A stretch of 64,000 nucleotides of DNA from Streptococcus sanguinis (GCF_900475275.1 NZ_LS483364.1:124001-188000), one strand, 5' to 3'; counted from the first letter of the stretch, positions 32,467 through 41,346 are shown. Made by a program: numbers and translations. The notes: generated by a model from the sequence alone, not told the origin.

Positions 32467-33522
32467 ATGGTCAAGTATTATCTGAAAGATTCATTTATGC
32501 ATAATGCACATGAAAAAAATGCGGGAAATAAGGCGCGAGACGATGCAGAAGCAATCTTTATTTCTGCAGGCTATAAGGGACTAGAGCCTCGAGTAGAGAA
32601 TTGGTACGAGATGAATTTTTTCAAAGCTCAAGCACACAAGTATGCTGCGACAAAAGCCGTTTTCGACCAATTGAGTGCTGGGGATGAATTAGTCATTCAG
32701 TTTCCTATTATTCACCATACATTTTTTCATGCTCATTTGATAAAGCAGGCGCAAAGACGGGGAGCCAAAGTATTTTTCCTGATTCATGATTTAGCCATTT
32801 TGCGGGATAGCAACCATTCCAGCGTTGGACTCCGCCAGAAAATCAGGACCTTTTTACAGGAGAAACAAGTCTTGCGGGCAGTGGATGGTCTGATTGTGCA
32901 TAATGATAAGATGAAAGAGTTTTTGAGCAATCATGGAATCCAACAATCTAATATGGTTAGTTTAGAAATTTTTGATTATCTCATACCTGATTTTCAAGAA
33001 AAAGAAGAACCAAGTAAGGACAGCCCGATGATTGTCGCTGGCAACTTAATGCCAGATAAGACGGGCTATCTTTATTGCCTGCCTCAAGAACCTGACTACA
33101 ATCTTTATGGACTAGGTTTTGAAAGCGATAGAGCACTAAAAAATCAAACTTATTTCGGTTCTTTTATGCCAGACCAACTGCTGGCTGTACTCAGCGGCAG
33201 CTTTGGCTTGATCTGGGATGGAGACAGCGCGGAAACCTGTAGTGGAGTATATGGAAATTATCTGCGTTTTAATAATTCTCATAAAGCTTCTCTTTATTTA
33301 GCAGCAGGATTTCCTGTAGTAGTTTGGAAAGAGTCGGCTCTGGCTCATTTTATATTAGAAAAGAAATGCGGTTTGGCAGTTGCTTCTCTATATGATTTAA
33401 AAACTGAGTTGGATACGTTGACAGAGGAAGAATATAAGGAAATGCTGCAAAGTGCCAGACAGATTGGCAGCCAACTTCGAGAAGGCCGCTATTTAAAGGC
33501 TGCATTAGCAAAATTAAAGTGA
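32467..33522 (+). CDS. Galactofuranosyltransferase-like protein (WefE type)
   Basis: 351 aa. MVKYYLKDSFMHNAHEKNAG with NKARDDAEAIFISAGYKGLE, QFPIIHHTFFHAHLIKQA, VFFLIHDLAILRDS and FGLIWDGDSAETCSGVYGNY; this is the pattern of the streptococcal beta-galactofuranosyltransferases (WefE/GlfT-like, GT113 or related GT-B), also seen in accessory Sec glycosyltransferases such as Gtf3. Its position right after glf supports transfer of Galf. By order it is the last sugar added. Confidence 0.85.
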   Translation: MVKYYLKDSFMHNAHEKNAGNKARDDAEAIFISAGYKGLEPRVENWYEMNFFKAQAHKYAATKAVFDQLSAGDELVIQFPIIHHTFFHAHLIKQAQRRGAKVFFLIHDLAILRDSNHSSVGLRQKIRTFLQEKQVLRAVDGLIVHNDKMKEFLSNHGIQQSNMVSLEIFDYLIPDFQEKEEPSKDSPMIVAGNLMPDKTGYLYCLPQEPDYNLYGLGFESDRALKNQTYFGSFMPDQLLAVLSGSFGLIWDGDSAETCSGVYGNYLRFNNSHKASLYLAAGFPVVVWKESALAHFILEKKCGLAVASLYDLKTELDTLTEEEYKEMLQSARQIGSQLREGRYLKAALAKLK

Positions 33523-33549
33523 GTTAAGGGTTTACTGGAGAGGAATGTT

Positions 33550-34566
33550 ATGAAAAAAATATTAGTGACAGGAGGAGCGGGTTATATAGGTAGTCACACA
33601 GTGGTTGAACTAGTCGCGGCTGGTTACGAAGCCATTATTGTGGATGACCTTTCGAATGGCTCTGTCCAAGTACTAGATAGATTGAAGTCTATCACAGGCA
33701 GAGAAATTTCCTTTTACCAAGGTTCCGTTGCGGATAAAGGATTTATGAATCGGGTTTTCGAAGAGAATCATATTGATGCGGTCATCCATTTCGCAGCTTA
33801 TAAAGCAGTTGGAGAGTCTGTCCAAGAGCCACTCAAATATTACGAAAATAATGTCGGAGGTACTATTGCTCTTCTTGAAGTTATGAAAGAGAATAAAGTA
33901 GACCATATTATCTTTAGTTCTAGTGCCACTGTCTATGGTATGAATAATATTTCACCGCTGACAGAAGATTTACCTACTTCAGCGACCAATCCTTATGGCT
34001 ATACCAAGCTGATGATGGAGCAGATTTTGACGGATCTTGCTCGTGCACATTCAGATTGGTCTGTGACTAATCTTCGTTATTTTAATCCAATTGGTGCTCA
34101 CGAGTCTGGTATGATTGGTGAGGCCCCAAATGGAATTCCCAATAACCTCATGCCTTATATTACTCAGGTTGCGGTCGGTAAATTACAAGAGCTTAGCGTT
34201 TTCGGAAATGATTATGATACGCACGACAGTACAGGAGTGCGGGATTATATTCATGTAGTCGATTTAGCCAAGGGCCATGTTTTGGCTTTGAAACATAATT
34301 TAGAAAACAAGGGGGTCGCTGTTTTCAATCTTGGCACAGGAATTGGCTATAGTGTGCTGGATATGGTTAAGGCCTTTGAAAATGTCAATGGTGTGAAAAT
34401 TCCTTATGTTATCAAGAATAGACGACCTGGAGATGTGGCGACTTGCTATGCTGATGCAAGCAAAGCGAATGACATTTTGGGCTGGAAAGCTGAGAAAACT
34501 CTCCAAGATATGATGCGAGATTCTTGGAGATGGCAAAGCTCAAATCCTAATGGCTATGAAAGCTAA
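33550..34566 (+). CDS. galE: UDP-glucose 4-epimerase
   Basis: 338 aa SDR-family enzyme interconverting UDP-Glc/UDP-Gal, possibly also the GlcNAc forms. The NAD-binding motif is KILVTGGAGYIGSHTVVELV; the catalytic Ser region is IIFSSSATVYGMNN and the YxxxK is NPYGYTKLMMEQI. It provides UDP-Gal for glf and the transferases. In RPS clusters a dedicated second galE copy makes UDP-GalNAc; whether this copy accepts the N-acetylated substrate is not visible to me. Last gene of the operon, followed by a terminator. Confidence 0.94.
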   Translation: MKKILVTGGAGYIGSHTVVELVAAGYEAIIVDDLSNGSVQVLDRLKSITGREISFYQGSVADKGFMNRVFEENHIDAVIHFAAYKAVGESVQEPLKYYENNVGGTIALLEVMKENKVDHIIFSSSATVYGMNNISPLTEDLPTSATNPYGYTKLMMEQILTDLARAHSDWSVTNLRYFNPIGAHESGMIGEAPNGIPNNLMPYITQVAVGKLQELSVFGNDYDTHDSTGVRDYIHVVDLAKGHVLALKHNLENKGVAVFNLGTGIGYSVLDMVKAFENVNGVKIPYVIKNRRPGDVATCYADASKANDILGWKAEKTLQDMMRDSWRWQSSNPNGYES

Positions 34567-34589
34567 CATAGAATATCAGTCAGGTGAAT

Positions 34590-34622
34590 AAAACTCTCAT
34601 GTAATAGTGCAGAAGAGTTTTT
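34590..34622 (+). terminator. Terminator of RPS operon
   Basis: AAAACTCT (34590–34597) pairs with AGAGTTTT (34614–34621) around a 16-nt loop, ending in a T-run. Confidence 0.65.
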
Positions 34623-34712
34623 CTATATAAGAGCTGTCTTCTCCTGCAGATGCAAAACTTTTTAAAGAATGTCATCAATTGATATGTTTTTTAATGGGCA
34701 TGTAATCTGGTC

Positions 34713-34744
34713 TTGATGAGCTGTAATAATAAACATGCTATAAT
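34713..34744 (+). promoter_or_regulatory. Promoter giving a leaderless acyltransferase mRNA
   Basis: Extended -10 TGC-TATAAT (34739–34744) ends only 6 bp before the ATG at 34751; a weak TTGATG (34713–34718) lies 20 bp upstream. No Shine-Dalgarno exists between -10 and ATG. Confidence 0.6.
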
Positions 34745-34750
34745 GTCTGC

Positions 34751-35725
34751 ATGAAGACTGAAAACACAACTTTGCACGCTTTTAAGGCCCTAGCTTGCTT
34801 TAGTATTGTTTCCTTACACTTTCTGCTGCCGGGGCAATTTGGCGTTTTTTATCAAATTGTGGCCCGCTTTGCAGTTCCCTTTTTCATGATGCTGTCGGGC
34901 TATTTTTCCTATAATATTTCCAGGGATAAGGTCAAGTATCGTCTCAAGCAGATGCTCCTTTTGACAGCTGCCAGTCTCCTATTTTACACGATTGTGCATT
35001 TTGTCAACTTGCTGCTAACAAGAGAGTTAATAGAAAAGATGGCGGCTATAAACCTGTCTGATTTTGCAGACTTTTTCCTCTTTAACAGTCCCAGAGACTT
35101 GATTGGCTCGGCTGCTACACCGACCTGGTATTTGCTGGCTATCTCCTATATCTACACGCTTTATCTGGTTTTTTATAAGCATTTCCACCGCTTAACTAGC
35201 TTTGGTGTGTCCTTATTCTTGTTGGTTCTGGCCTTTTGTATAGAGTTCAATACAGACAGCGAATTTTACTATCGCAACTTCCTGTTTATGGGTCTTCCCT
35301 TTTTTATTCTAGGCATGCAGTTTGCCAAGCATCGGGATCGGATTTTAGCCTACGACTTGTCGTCTGTCAGGAAATGGGCGATTGGTTTGGGAATAGCAGG
35401 CTTGATTCTGCTTGAGTATTGTTTCATGGGTACGGAGTACGACCTCTATCCTAGTACCCTTTTGTCTTCCAGTGCAATTTTCTTCTACGCGGTCAGAAAT
35501 GGGACCAATATTGATATTCCGATTTTGAATAATATTGCCAAAAAGTACGCCACCATGATTTATATCATTCATCCCTTCATTATCTTCATTTTCAGGTCGA
35601 TAATGCCTCGGAATACCATTTACAGTTTTGGCTTTTTTATCATTTTCTTACTGTCTTATTTGCTGAGCATAGCTTTTCAGAAAACCATCAGGCCCAGACT
35701 TATCAGTGCACTTCCGGCTCAGTGA
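34751..35725 (+). CDS. Acyltransferase 3 family membrane protein
   Basis: 324 aa, about ten membrane segments. Starts TTLHAFKALACFSIVSLHFL with the His of the acyltransferase-3 family, then RFAVPFFMMLSGYFSYNISR and TPTWYLLAISYIYTLYLVFY. These enzymes O-acetylate or acylate extracytoplasmic carbohydrates. It sits just after the RPS operon but behind the terminator and on its own promoter, so linkage to RPS modification is plausible but not proven; wall glycopolymers are an alternative substrate. Confidence 0.85.
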   Translation: MKTENTTLHAFKALACFSIVSLHFLLPGQFGVFYQIVARFAVPFFMMLSGYFSYNISRDKVKYRLKQMLLLTAASLLFYTIVHFVNLLLTRELIEKMAAINLSDFADFFLFNSPRDLIGSAATPTWYLLAISYIYTLYLVFYKHFHRLTSFGVSLFLLVLAFCIEFNTDSEFYYRNFLFMGLPFFILGMQFAKHRDRILAYDLSSVRKWAIGLGIAGLILLEYCFMGTEYDLYPSTLLSSSAIFFYAVRNGTNIDIPILNNIAKKYATMIYIIHPFIIFIFRSIMPRNTIYSFGFFIIFLLSYLLSIAFQKTIRPRLISALPAQ

Positions 35726-35765
35726 TGTAAGCTGGCATAGCTTATCCTCGCTTTGACTCCAAACT

Positions 35766-35793
35766 AAAAGCAACAGGTAATTCTGTTGCTTTT
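35766..35793. terminator. Bidirectional terminator between acyltransferase and RluD-type gene
   Basis: AAAAGCAACAG (35766–35776) and CTGTTGCTTTT (35783–35793), an 11-bp perfect stem with a 6-nt loop; T-runs occur on both strands. Confidence 0.9.
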
Positions 35794-35802
35794 CTTGGTC
35801 TA

Positions 35803-36675
35803 TCATGGCTTCAGACTGCTTAATACTTTTTCAAAACTATCAGAGCGGGCTTCGACGGTGATTTTTTCTAGCGTAAAAGGGTGGGTGAAGGTCAGCCGAT
35901 GGGCGTGGAGCATAAGCCGGCCTTGGGGCTGCGGATGATAAAGGGGATCGCCGACCAGTTGGTGTCCGTGGTGAGCCAGATGGACACGGATCTGATGGGT
36001 GCGGCCAGTCTTGAGTTGGCATTTGACCAAGCTAGCCTGCCCAAACTGCTTGATCCGATTCACATGAGTCTCTGCATAGAGTCCTTTTCGGGGGTCGACC
36101 AGCCGTTTCCTGCGATCATGGCGGTCGCGGCCAATCTTGTCTTTATAGATAAGCTTTTTAGCTGGGAACTTGCCTTGGACCAAAGCCCAATATTCACGGC
36201 TGATTTCTCGCTTTTCCAGCAGTCGATTGAGGATGGGCAGGACAAAGGGATTCTTGGCAAAGAGGACAGCACCGCTGGTTTCCTTATCCAGCCGGTGAAC
36301 GACATAGCAGGTCTCACCGACGTAAGCAGAAACATGATTAAGCAGGGCCAACTCTGTTGGTTCATTAGCGTGGGTTTTCATACCCTCAGGTTTATTGACG
36401 ATAATGAGATGTTGGTCCTGATAGAGCTCCTCTACGAGTTCGCCATTTCCAAATAAGATTGTCTTTTGAGGATAATCCTCTTCATCAAATATCAGGCAGA
36501 TGTCATCTCCGGGGTTGACTACAGTCTGCCAGTTGATAGCTAGGCCGTTGACGGACACATGCTTTTTGGTCCGCAGAAAGTGCCGAATTTTTCGCGGAAT
36601 GAGAAATTGTTCTTCCAGCAGCTCTTTGACTGTCATGGCGGGCAGTCCATCTGGGATAGTCAGTGTAAATTTCAT
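35803..36675 (-). CDS. RluA/RluD-family 23S/tRNA pseudouridine synthase
   Basis: 290 aa. The N-terminal S4-like domain (KELLEEQFLIPRKIRHFLRT, KKHVSVNGLAINW) precedes the catalytic domain with YVVHRLDKETSGAVLFAKNP (the catalytic Asp is in HRLDxxTSG) and LKTGRTHQIRVHLAHHGHQL. The motif set identifies the RluA superfamily; streptococci have several paralogues, so I do not assign the exact uridine target. A -10 (TGC-TACAAT) lies 6 bp before the ATG, so the mRNA is probably leaderless. Downstream terminator is shared with the convergent acyltransferase. Confidence 0.92.
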   Translation of the reverse strand: MKFTLTIPDGLPAMTVKELLEEQFLIPRKIRHFLRTKKHVSVNGLAINWQTVVNPGDDICLIFDEEDYPQKTILFGNGELVEELYQDQHLIIVNKPEGMKTHANEPTELALLNHVSAYVGETCYVVHRLDKETSGAVLFAKNPFVLPILNRLLEKREISREYWALVQGKFPAKKLIYKDKIGRDRHDRRKRLVDPRKGLYAETHVNRIKQFGQASLVKCQLKTGRTHQIRVHLAHHGHQLVGDPLYHPQPQGRLMLHAHRLTFTHPFTLEKITVEARSDSFEKVLSSLKP

Positions 36676-36681
36676 ACATTT

Positions 36682-36690
36682 ATTGTAGCA
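36682..36690 (-). promoter_or_regulatory. Extended -10 of the RluD-type gene
   Basis: On the minus strand TGC-TACAAT ends 6 bp before ATG (5' end 36675); no ribosome-binding site fits between. -35 is weak. Confidence 0.5.
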
Positions 36691-36815
36691 GAAAGCTATA
36701 ACTTTGAAAATAGGCAGTGTCGGATAAGACTTGCTGCAGAGGCTTTTAAACGGCTATTTAATATACCCTTTTTCTTAAAAATAACTAAAAATCAGACGGG
36801 AAATAGGGTACTTTC

Positions 36816-36844
36816 TTGTCTGCACCTAAATAAGGTGATAAAAT
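36816..36844 (+). promoter_or_regulatory. pbp2a promoter
   Basis: TTGTCT (36816–36821), 17-bp spacer, TAAAAT (36839–36844). The expected +1 at about 36851 falls directly before the ATG at 36852. The only Shine-Dalgarno-like AAGG is 3 nt from ATG. Confidence 0.55.
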
Positions 36845-36851
36845 AAGGTTT

Positions 36852-39080
36852 ATGAAGAATTTAAAAGATTTGTTTGAAAAATTAGTAGATTATTTTACTA
36901 TACAGAAACCTCAAAAAGAAGCAGCAGAGGAGGTAGAGCTGACAGAAGAGCAGGCTAAGTCTGGTCTCAGCCGTTCGGGCAAGACCAAGAAGAAACCTCT
37001 CTCTCAGCACCCTATCCGCCGTTTTTGGCGCAGGTTTCATCTGACCAAGATATTCCTGATTCTCGGCTTGACCTTTGGCCTGGTGGTCGGCGGCTATCTC
37101 TTTTATGTGGCTAAGACGACCAATGTCAAGGATTTGCAGAATGCCCTCAAAGCTACCACGCTCATCTTTGACAAGGATGGTAATGAAGCGGGAAGCCTGT
37201 CTGGTCAGAAAGGAACTTATGTTGAGCTGACCGAGATTAGTCAAGACCTGCAGAATGCTGTCATCGCGACAGAGGACCGGACTTTCTATGAGAATGGCGG
37301 GATTAACTACAGTCGTTTTATCCTAGCTATCCTGACGGCTGGTCGCTCTGGTGGGGGTTCTACCATTACCCAGCAGTTGGCCAAGAATGCCTATCTGTCT
37401 CAGGACCAGACCATCGAGCGGAAGGCCAAGGAATTTTTCCTAGCTTTAGAAATCAATAAGAAATACAGCAAGCAAGAAATCCTGACCATGTACCTCAATA
37501 ATTCCTATTTTGGGAATGGGGTCTGGGGTGTGGAGGATGCCTCTAAGAAATATTTCGGAGTCTCGGCTAGCCAGCTCAGCCTGGACCAGTCTGCTGTTCT
37601 GGCTGGTATGCTCAAGGGGCCAGAGATTTATAATCCGCTGTACTCAGTTGAAAATGCGACCAATCGCCGTAATACGGTGCTGCAAAATATGGTTGCTGCA
37701 GGCTTTATTGATCAGGGGACGGCCGATCAGGCTGCCGCTGTAGGAATTGGTGGCCAACTGGTTGATGCTTATGCCGGTAAGTCAGAAGACTATCGCTATC
37801 CATCCTATTTCGATGCGGTCATCAATGAAGCAGTGAATGACTACGGCTTGACAGAAGAAGAGATTGTTAATAATGGCTACCGCATTTATACTGAACTGGA
37901 CCAGAACTACCAAGCCAGCATGCAGGTTATTTACAGCAATGTCTCTCTCTTTCCTGTAGCAGAAGATGGTACCATGGCTGAGTCGGGCAGTGTTGCCTTG
38001 GATCCAAAAACCGGCGGTGTGCGAGCACTAGTCGGGCGAGTCAATAGTGCAGAAGGCTCTTCCTTCAGAAGCTTTAACTATGCAACTCAGTCCTCTCGTA
38101 GCCCCGGCTCTACTATCAAGCCTTTGGTTGCTTACAGTCCAGCCGTTGCTGCTGGATGGCCGACAGATAAGGAGCTGGATAATACCAGAACCACCTTTGG
38201 CGACTATACCATCAACAACTACGGCAATATCCAAAGTTCCCCTAAAGTACCAATGTATCAGGCCTTGGCAGAATCTTTGAACATTCCGGCTGTTTCAACT
38301 GTAGACGAGTTAGGTATTAACAAGGCCTTTGAGTACGGAAAAAAGTTTGGTCTGAATATGGACAAGGTTGATAAGACTTTGGGAGTAGCGCTAGGAAGCG
38401 GAGTTACAACCAATCCAATGCAGATGGCGCAGGCCTACTCGGTCTTTGCCAACGGCGGTGTGATGAATGATGCCCATCTCATTACAAAAATTGAAAATGC
38501 CAGCGGTCAGGTTGTCAAGACCCATCGCCAAACCTCTACTCGGGTTCTTAATAGTTCAACTACTGACAAGATGAACAGCATGATGCTGGGGACTTTCTCC
38601 AACGGTACAGGTATCTACGCAGCTCCGTATGGCTATACTATGGCTGGTAAGACCGGTACGACTGAAACGGACTTTAACCCAGATCTATCTGGTGACCAAT
38701 GGGTTATTGGTTATACGCCAGATGTGGTTATTAGCCAGTGGCTAGGCTTTCCAAAAACTGATGAAACCCACTATCTGACTGGGACCAGTGCGAATGAAGC
38801 TTCGGCAGTTTTCCGGAATGTTGCCAATAGCATCCTGCCATATACAGAAGGAACTTCCTTTGAAGGGCAGAAGAATGCCTATGCTGCCAACGGTATTGCC
38901 CCTGTGGACACCTATGGTACGGAGGAAACGGGTACTACAACTGAAAACAAAGACTTCCTGCAGGACGTTCAGGACCGAGCTCAAAATCTGGTGGATGAAG
39001 CCAAGAAGGCTATTGATGACACTGGTATTCCTGAGAAAGCGAAAAACCTCTGGGATACTGTTACCAGTTGGTTTCAATAG
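36852..39080 (+). CDS. pbp2a: Class A penicillin-binding protein 2a
   Basis: 742 aa bifunctional peptidoglycan synthase. A cytoplasmic basic N-terminus (about 65 residues) and one membrane segment ([20 protein letters not shown]) precede the GT51 glycosyltransferase domain ([54 protein letters not shown]). The transpeptidase domain has the SxxK motif in [17 protein letters not shown] in [11 protein letters not shown], and KTGTT. The last about 40 residues are charged and amphipathic. It is the PBP2a type by N-terminal layout and by its position upstream of rpmG–secE–nusG, which is conserved in streptococci as I recall. Confidence 0.94.
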   Translation: MKNLKDLFEKLVDYFTIQKPQKEAAEEVELTEEQAKSGLSRSGKTKKKPLSQHPIRRFWRRFHLTKIFLILGLTFGLVVGGYLFYVAKTTNVKDLQNALKATTLIFDKDGNEAGSLSGQKGTYVELTEISQDLQNAVIATEDRTFYENGGINYSRFILAILTAGRSGGGSTITQQLAKNAYLSQDQTIERKAKEFFLALEINKKYSKQEILTMYLNNSYFGNGVWGVEDASKKYFGVSASQLSLDQSAVLAGMLKGPEIYNPLYSVENATNRRNTVLQNMVAAGFIDQGTADQAAAVGIGGQLVDAYAGKSEDYRYPSYFDAVINEAVNDYGLTEEEIVNNGYRIYTELDQNYQASMQVIYSNVSLFPVAEDGTMAESGSVALDPKTGGVRALVGRVNSAEGSSFRSFNYATQSSRSPGSTIKPLVAYSPAVAAGWPTDKELDNTRTTFGDYTINNYGNIQSSPKVPMYQALAESLNIPAVSTVDELGINKAFEYGKKFGLNMDKVDKTLGVALGSGVTTNPMQMAQAYSVFANGGVMNDAHLITKIENASGQVVKTHRQTSTRVLNSSTTDKMNSMMLGTFSNGTGIYAAPYGYTMAGKTGTTETDFNPDLSGDQWVIGYTPDVVISQWLGFPKTDETHYLTGTSANEASAVFRNVANSILPYTEGTSFEGQKNAYAANGIAPVDTYGTEETGTTTENKDFLQDVQDRAQNLVDEAKKAIDDTGIPEKAKNLWDTVTSWFQ

Positions 39081-39101
39081 GATTTAAAAGAGCTGAACGG
39101 C

Positions 39102-39130
39102 TTGTCAAAAGCATAGAATCCTGCTATAAT
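39102..39130 (+). promoter_or_regulatory. rpmG–secE promoter
   Basis: TTGTCA (39102–39107), 17-bp spacer, TGC-TATAAT (39125–39130). Confidence 0.8.
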
Positions 39131-39148
39131 AAGAAAGATGGAGGCGTT

Positions 39149-39301
39149 ATGGCATTAAAAAAAGCGAGTCTAGCGTGTACAGTCTGTGGTTCTAGGAACT
39201 ACTCGGTTAAGCTCAGTAGCACTCCAAAACCAACGCGTTTAGAATTTAATAAATTTTGTAAGCATTGCAGTAAATACACCCTGCATAAAGAAACTAGATA
39301 G
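39149..39301 (+). CDS. rpmG: 50S ribosomal protein L33
   Basis: 50 aa: [20 protein letters not shown] then [20 protein letters not shown] and [10 protein letters not shown]. Two CxxC pairs (CTVC and CKHC) make this the zinc-binding (C+) form. ATG at 39149 follows TGGAGGCGTT; the longer open frame upstream overlaps the promoter. Together with secE and nusG this is the conserved rpmG–secE–nusG arrangement. Confidence 0.95.
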   Translation: MALKKASLACTVCGSRNYSVKLSSTPKPTRLEFNKFCKHCSKYTLHKETR

Positions 39302-39310
39302 GAGATTGTT

Positions 39311-39490
39311 GTGAAATTCTTTAAAGATGTTTTTAAATTATTGAAAGATACAACTTGGCCTACTCGAAAAGAAAGATGGACAGATTTTATCTCTGTCATG
39401 GAATACACTGCATTCTTTGTAGTAATCATCTATATCTTTGACAAAGTAGTGGCAAGCGGTCTTTTCCAGATTCTGAATATTTTCTCTTAA
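39311..39490 (+). CDS. secE: Protein translocase subunit SecE
   Basis: 59 aa with a GTG start at 39311 behind AGGAGATT, 9 bp after rpmG. Sequence: MKFFKDVFKLLKDTTWPTRK, then ERWTDFISVMEYTAFFVVII in the single membrane segment, ending LFQILNIFS. The amphipathic helix plus TWPTRKE motif is diagnostic of SecE, which clamps SecY. Short, so routinely missed by length-limited ORF calling. A strong terminator follows, separating it from nusG. Confidence 0.93.
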   Translation: MKFFKDVFKLLKDTTWPTRKERWTDFISVMEYTAFFVVIIYIFDKVVASGLFQILNIFS

Positions 39491-39541
39491 TAACTGTAGA
39501 GGAAATAGAAAAGAATCCTGCGACAGGTATATCATTCAAAG

Positions 39542-39571
39542 TCCCACCTATTGTGAGTAGGTGGGATTTTT
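39542..39571 (+). terminator. secE terminator
   Basis: TCCCACCTA (39542–39550), 7-nt loop, TAGGTGGGA (39558–39566), TTTTT. Confidence 0.93.
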
Positions 39572-39742
39572 GGCGTATGCACTTATTTATGCGCTGACAA
39601 TTTCAGTCAGCTTCAAAAAAATCAAATCTATCTATAATTCATCGTTTGAAATAAAAATTTCTCATACTAGACAATACAGATTCAAGATTTTTGGGCAGAA
39701 TTAAAAGGCTTTGATTTGTATGGGAAAAAGTTAATAAATTCC
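39572..39742. other. AT-rich spacer between secE terminator and nusG promoter
   Basis: The 336-bp gap between secE and nusG contains the terminator, the nusG promoter and a leader hairpin; in this middle part I see no ORF, RNA motif or repeat. Confidence 0.6.
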
Positions 39743-39770
39743 TTTGCATTTGAGGAAATTATGGTATAAT
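39743..39770 (+). promoter_or_regulatory. nusG promoter
   Basis: TTTGCA (39743–39748), 16-bp spacer, extended TGG-TATAAT (39765–39770). Confidence 0.75.
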
Positions 39771-39788
39771 AGGGCTAGAAAGAAGCAG

Positions 39789-39806
39789 AAGCCCGCAGGC
39801 TTTTTT
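39789..39806 (+). terminator. Terminator-like hairpin in the nusG leader
   Basis: AAGCC–CGCA–GGCTT with TTTTTT, lying between promoter and nusG ATG and only about 12 nt after the expected +1. It resembles an attenuator. Confidence 0.55.
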
Positions 39807-39826
39807 ATTTAGGAAAGGATGAACTC

Positions 39827-40363
39827 ATGGACAGTTTTGACAAAGGCTGGTTTGTACTGCAGACCTATTCAGGTTATGAAAACAAGGTAAAAGAAAATCT
39901 TTTGCAGCGCGCTCAGACTTATAATATGCTGGAAAATATCTTGCGCGTGGAAATCCCTACTCAGACCGTGCAAGTAGAGAAAAATGGCAAGACCAAGGAA
40001 ATCGAAGAAAATCGCTTCCCTGGTTATGTTTTGGTAGAAATGGTAATGACAGACGAAGCTTGGTTTGTCGTGCGGAATACTCCAAATGTAACAGGATTTG
40101 TCGGTTCACACGGGAACCGCTCTAAACCAACGCCGCTCTTGGAAGAAGAGATTCGCAACATTCTCATCTCCATGGGTCAAACAGTGCAGGAATTTGACTT
40201 GGATGTCAAGGTTGGGGATACTGTTCGTATCATCGATGGTGCCTTTACTGACTATACAGGTAAGATTACAGAGATTGATAATAACAAGGTCAAGATGATT
40301 ATTTCTATGTTTGGCAATGACACCGTGGCCGAAGTTAATCTCAGCCAGATTGCAGAGCTTTAA
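39827..40363 (+). CDS. nusG: Transcription termination/antitermination factor NusG
   Basis: 178 aa. The NGN domain opens FDKGWFVLQTYSGYENKVKE and contains NRFPGYVLVEMVMTDEAWFV and VRNTPNVTGFVGS; the C-terminal KOW motif is VKVGDTVRIIDGAFTDYTGK. It binds RNA polymerase beta' clamp helices and couples to ribosomes or Rho. ATG at 39827 follows AGGAAAGGATGAACTC. It has its own promoter and a short leader hairpin, then a terminator, so it is monocistronic although next to secE. Confidence 0.96.
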   Translation: MDSFDKGWFVLQTYSGYENKVKENLLQRAQTYNMLENILRVEIPTQTVQVEKNGKTKEIEENRFPGYVLVEMVMTDEAWFVVRNTPNVTGFVGSHGNRSKPTPLLEEEIRNILISMGQTVQEFDLDVKVGDTVRIIDGAFTDYTGKITEIDNNKVKMIISMFGNDTVAEVNLSQIAEL

Positions 40364-40392
40364 TCGACGAAGCCGCTATCCTCGTCAAAAAT

Positions 40393-40425
40393 AAAATCCA
40401 AGACTAAAAACGTCTTGGATTTTTG
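40393..40425 (+). terminator. nusG terminator
   Basis: AAAATCCAAGAC (40393–40404), 7-nt loop, GTCTTGGAT (40412–40420), then T-run. Confidence 0.92.
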
Positions 40426-40452
40426 TGTTTTTGGAACTAACTTATTAGAAGA

Positions 40453-41223
40453 TTACTTATCCTTAATGACAGAGTCAATGATGTCTTTGGTTTGTTTCAT
40501 TTGATAGGTAGACATTACCCCAACGATTTGATTGTTCTGGGTAGAGAAACTGAACTGTTCGTCATTAGAATTTTTATAGACAAAGGTTGTATCGCGTTCT
40601 GAACGCATAATCATTTCCGGACGACCAAGCTTGTCGAAAGCTGTCTTGGGAGTGTCAGATGTGGTGATGCTAGAGTAACTGCTTTTGGCTGGCTGAGCGT
40701 CTTTTAGGCTAAAACTCAAATTCGTCAGTACATTATTGGTAAAGTAGCACATAATGTCTCCGTTGTCTGTGTGCCAGATGTTAACAGAGTTGCCAGGGTC
40801 ATTCTCATCAGTGCTGAATGTAGGTTGGCCTAGAGCCGCTGTCACCTCATCGTAAGACGTTTTAGGTTTGTCACCATTGATATCCTCTCCCTTTACCTGA
40901 ATGACAAAGCCAGTGGAAATATGAAAATTTCTTATTTTCTCTAATTCAGGAATAGAAGCTGCATCTGGTATGTATTGTAGTGCAGAAGCATCATCTGGAT
41001 CAAAGGTAGCACGTTTCTGAAATACCTCATCACTACTTTCATAGGTGCTAGAGCTACTGCTAGATGATTTGCTGGATGTTTCCTTAGAGGATGAACTTTT
41101 TGAAGCTTTGAGGGAGCTAGGCGTCTTTTTTCTTTGCTGCGTCTGCTTGACAGGCATGCAGGCTGAGAGAGCTAGCAGAGAGAGAAGGCTGAGGGCATAG
41201 AAGCTAACTTTTTTCATAATCAA
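40453..41223 (-). CDS. Ser-rich lipoprotein of unknown function
   Basis: 256 aa lipoprotein: MKKVSFYALSLLSLLALSAC with lipobox LSAC, a Lys/Ser-rich spacer (KASKSSSSKETSSKSSSSSS), then two similar segments of about 90 residues, each with an alpha-beta pattern: YDEVTAALGQPTFSTDE–VNIWHTDNGDIMCYF, and TAFDKLGRPEMIMRSERDTT–TFVYKNSNDEQFSFS. The duplicated 'LGxP' pattern recalls BamE/SmpA-like folds, but this is a weak analogy. A TTG start at 41223 has the better spacing to AAAGGA; ATG at 41217 is the alternative. Promoter TGA-TATAAT is seen upstream on the minus strand. Confidence 0.8.
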   Translation of the reverse strand: MIMKKVSFYALSLLSLLALSACMPVKQTQQRKKTPSSLKASKSSSSKETSSKSSSSSSSTYESSDEVFQKRATFDPDDASALQYIPDAASIPELEKIRNFHISTGFVIQVKGEDINGDKPKTSYDEVTAALGQPTFSTDENDPGNSVNIWHTDNGDIMCYFTNNVLTNLSFSLKDAQPAKSSYSSITTSDTPKTAFDKLGRPEMIMRSERDTTFVYKNSNDEQFSFSTQNNQIVGVMSTYQMKQTKDIIDSVIKDK

Positions 41224-41264
41224 TCTTTTTTCCTTTCGCTGATGATGAATGATATTTTTATAAT

Positions 41265-41270
41265 ATTATA
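41265..41270 (-). promoter_or_regulatory. -10 of the minus-strand lipoprotein gene
   Basis: TGA-TATAAT on the minus strand (plus-strand ATTATA at 41265–41270), about 42 bp upstream of the start. Confidence 0.6.
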
Positions 41271-41304
41271 TCAGCAAAGTTTGCTAGAAACAATAGGAAA
41301 TGCA

Positions 41305-41328
41305 ATAAAAAAGCCCTTTGGTGGGCTT
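41305..41328 (-). terminator. Terminator of tRNA-Cys
   Basis: On the minus strand AAGCCC–ACCAAA–GGGCTT followed by TTTT, ending 19 nt after the tRNA 3' end. Confidence 0.85.
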
Positions 41329-41346
41329 CTGGAAATATATCTATGA

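Noticed and set aside
35881..36456. 191-codon plus-strand ORF
   Set aside because: Antisense to the RluD-type gene, which has clear catalytic motifs.
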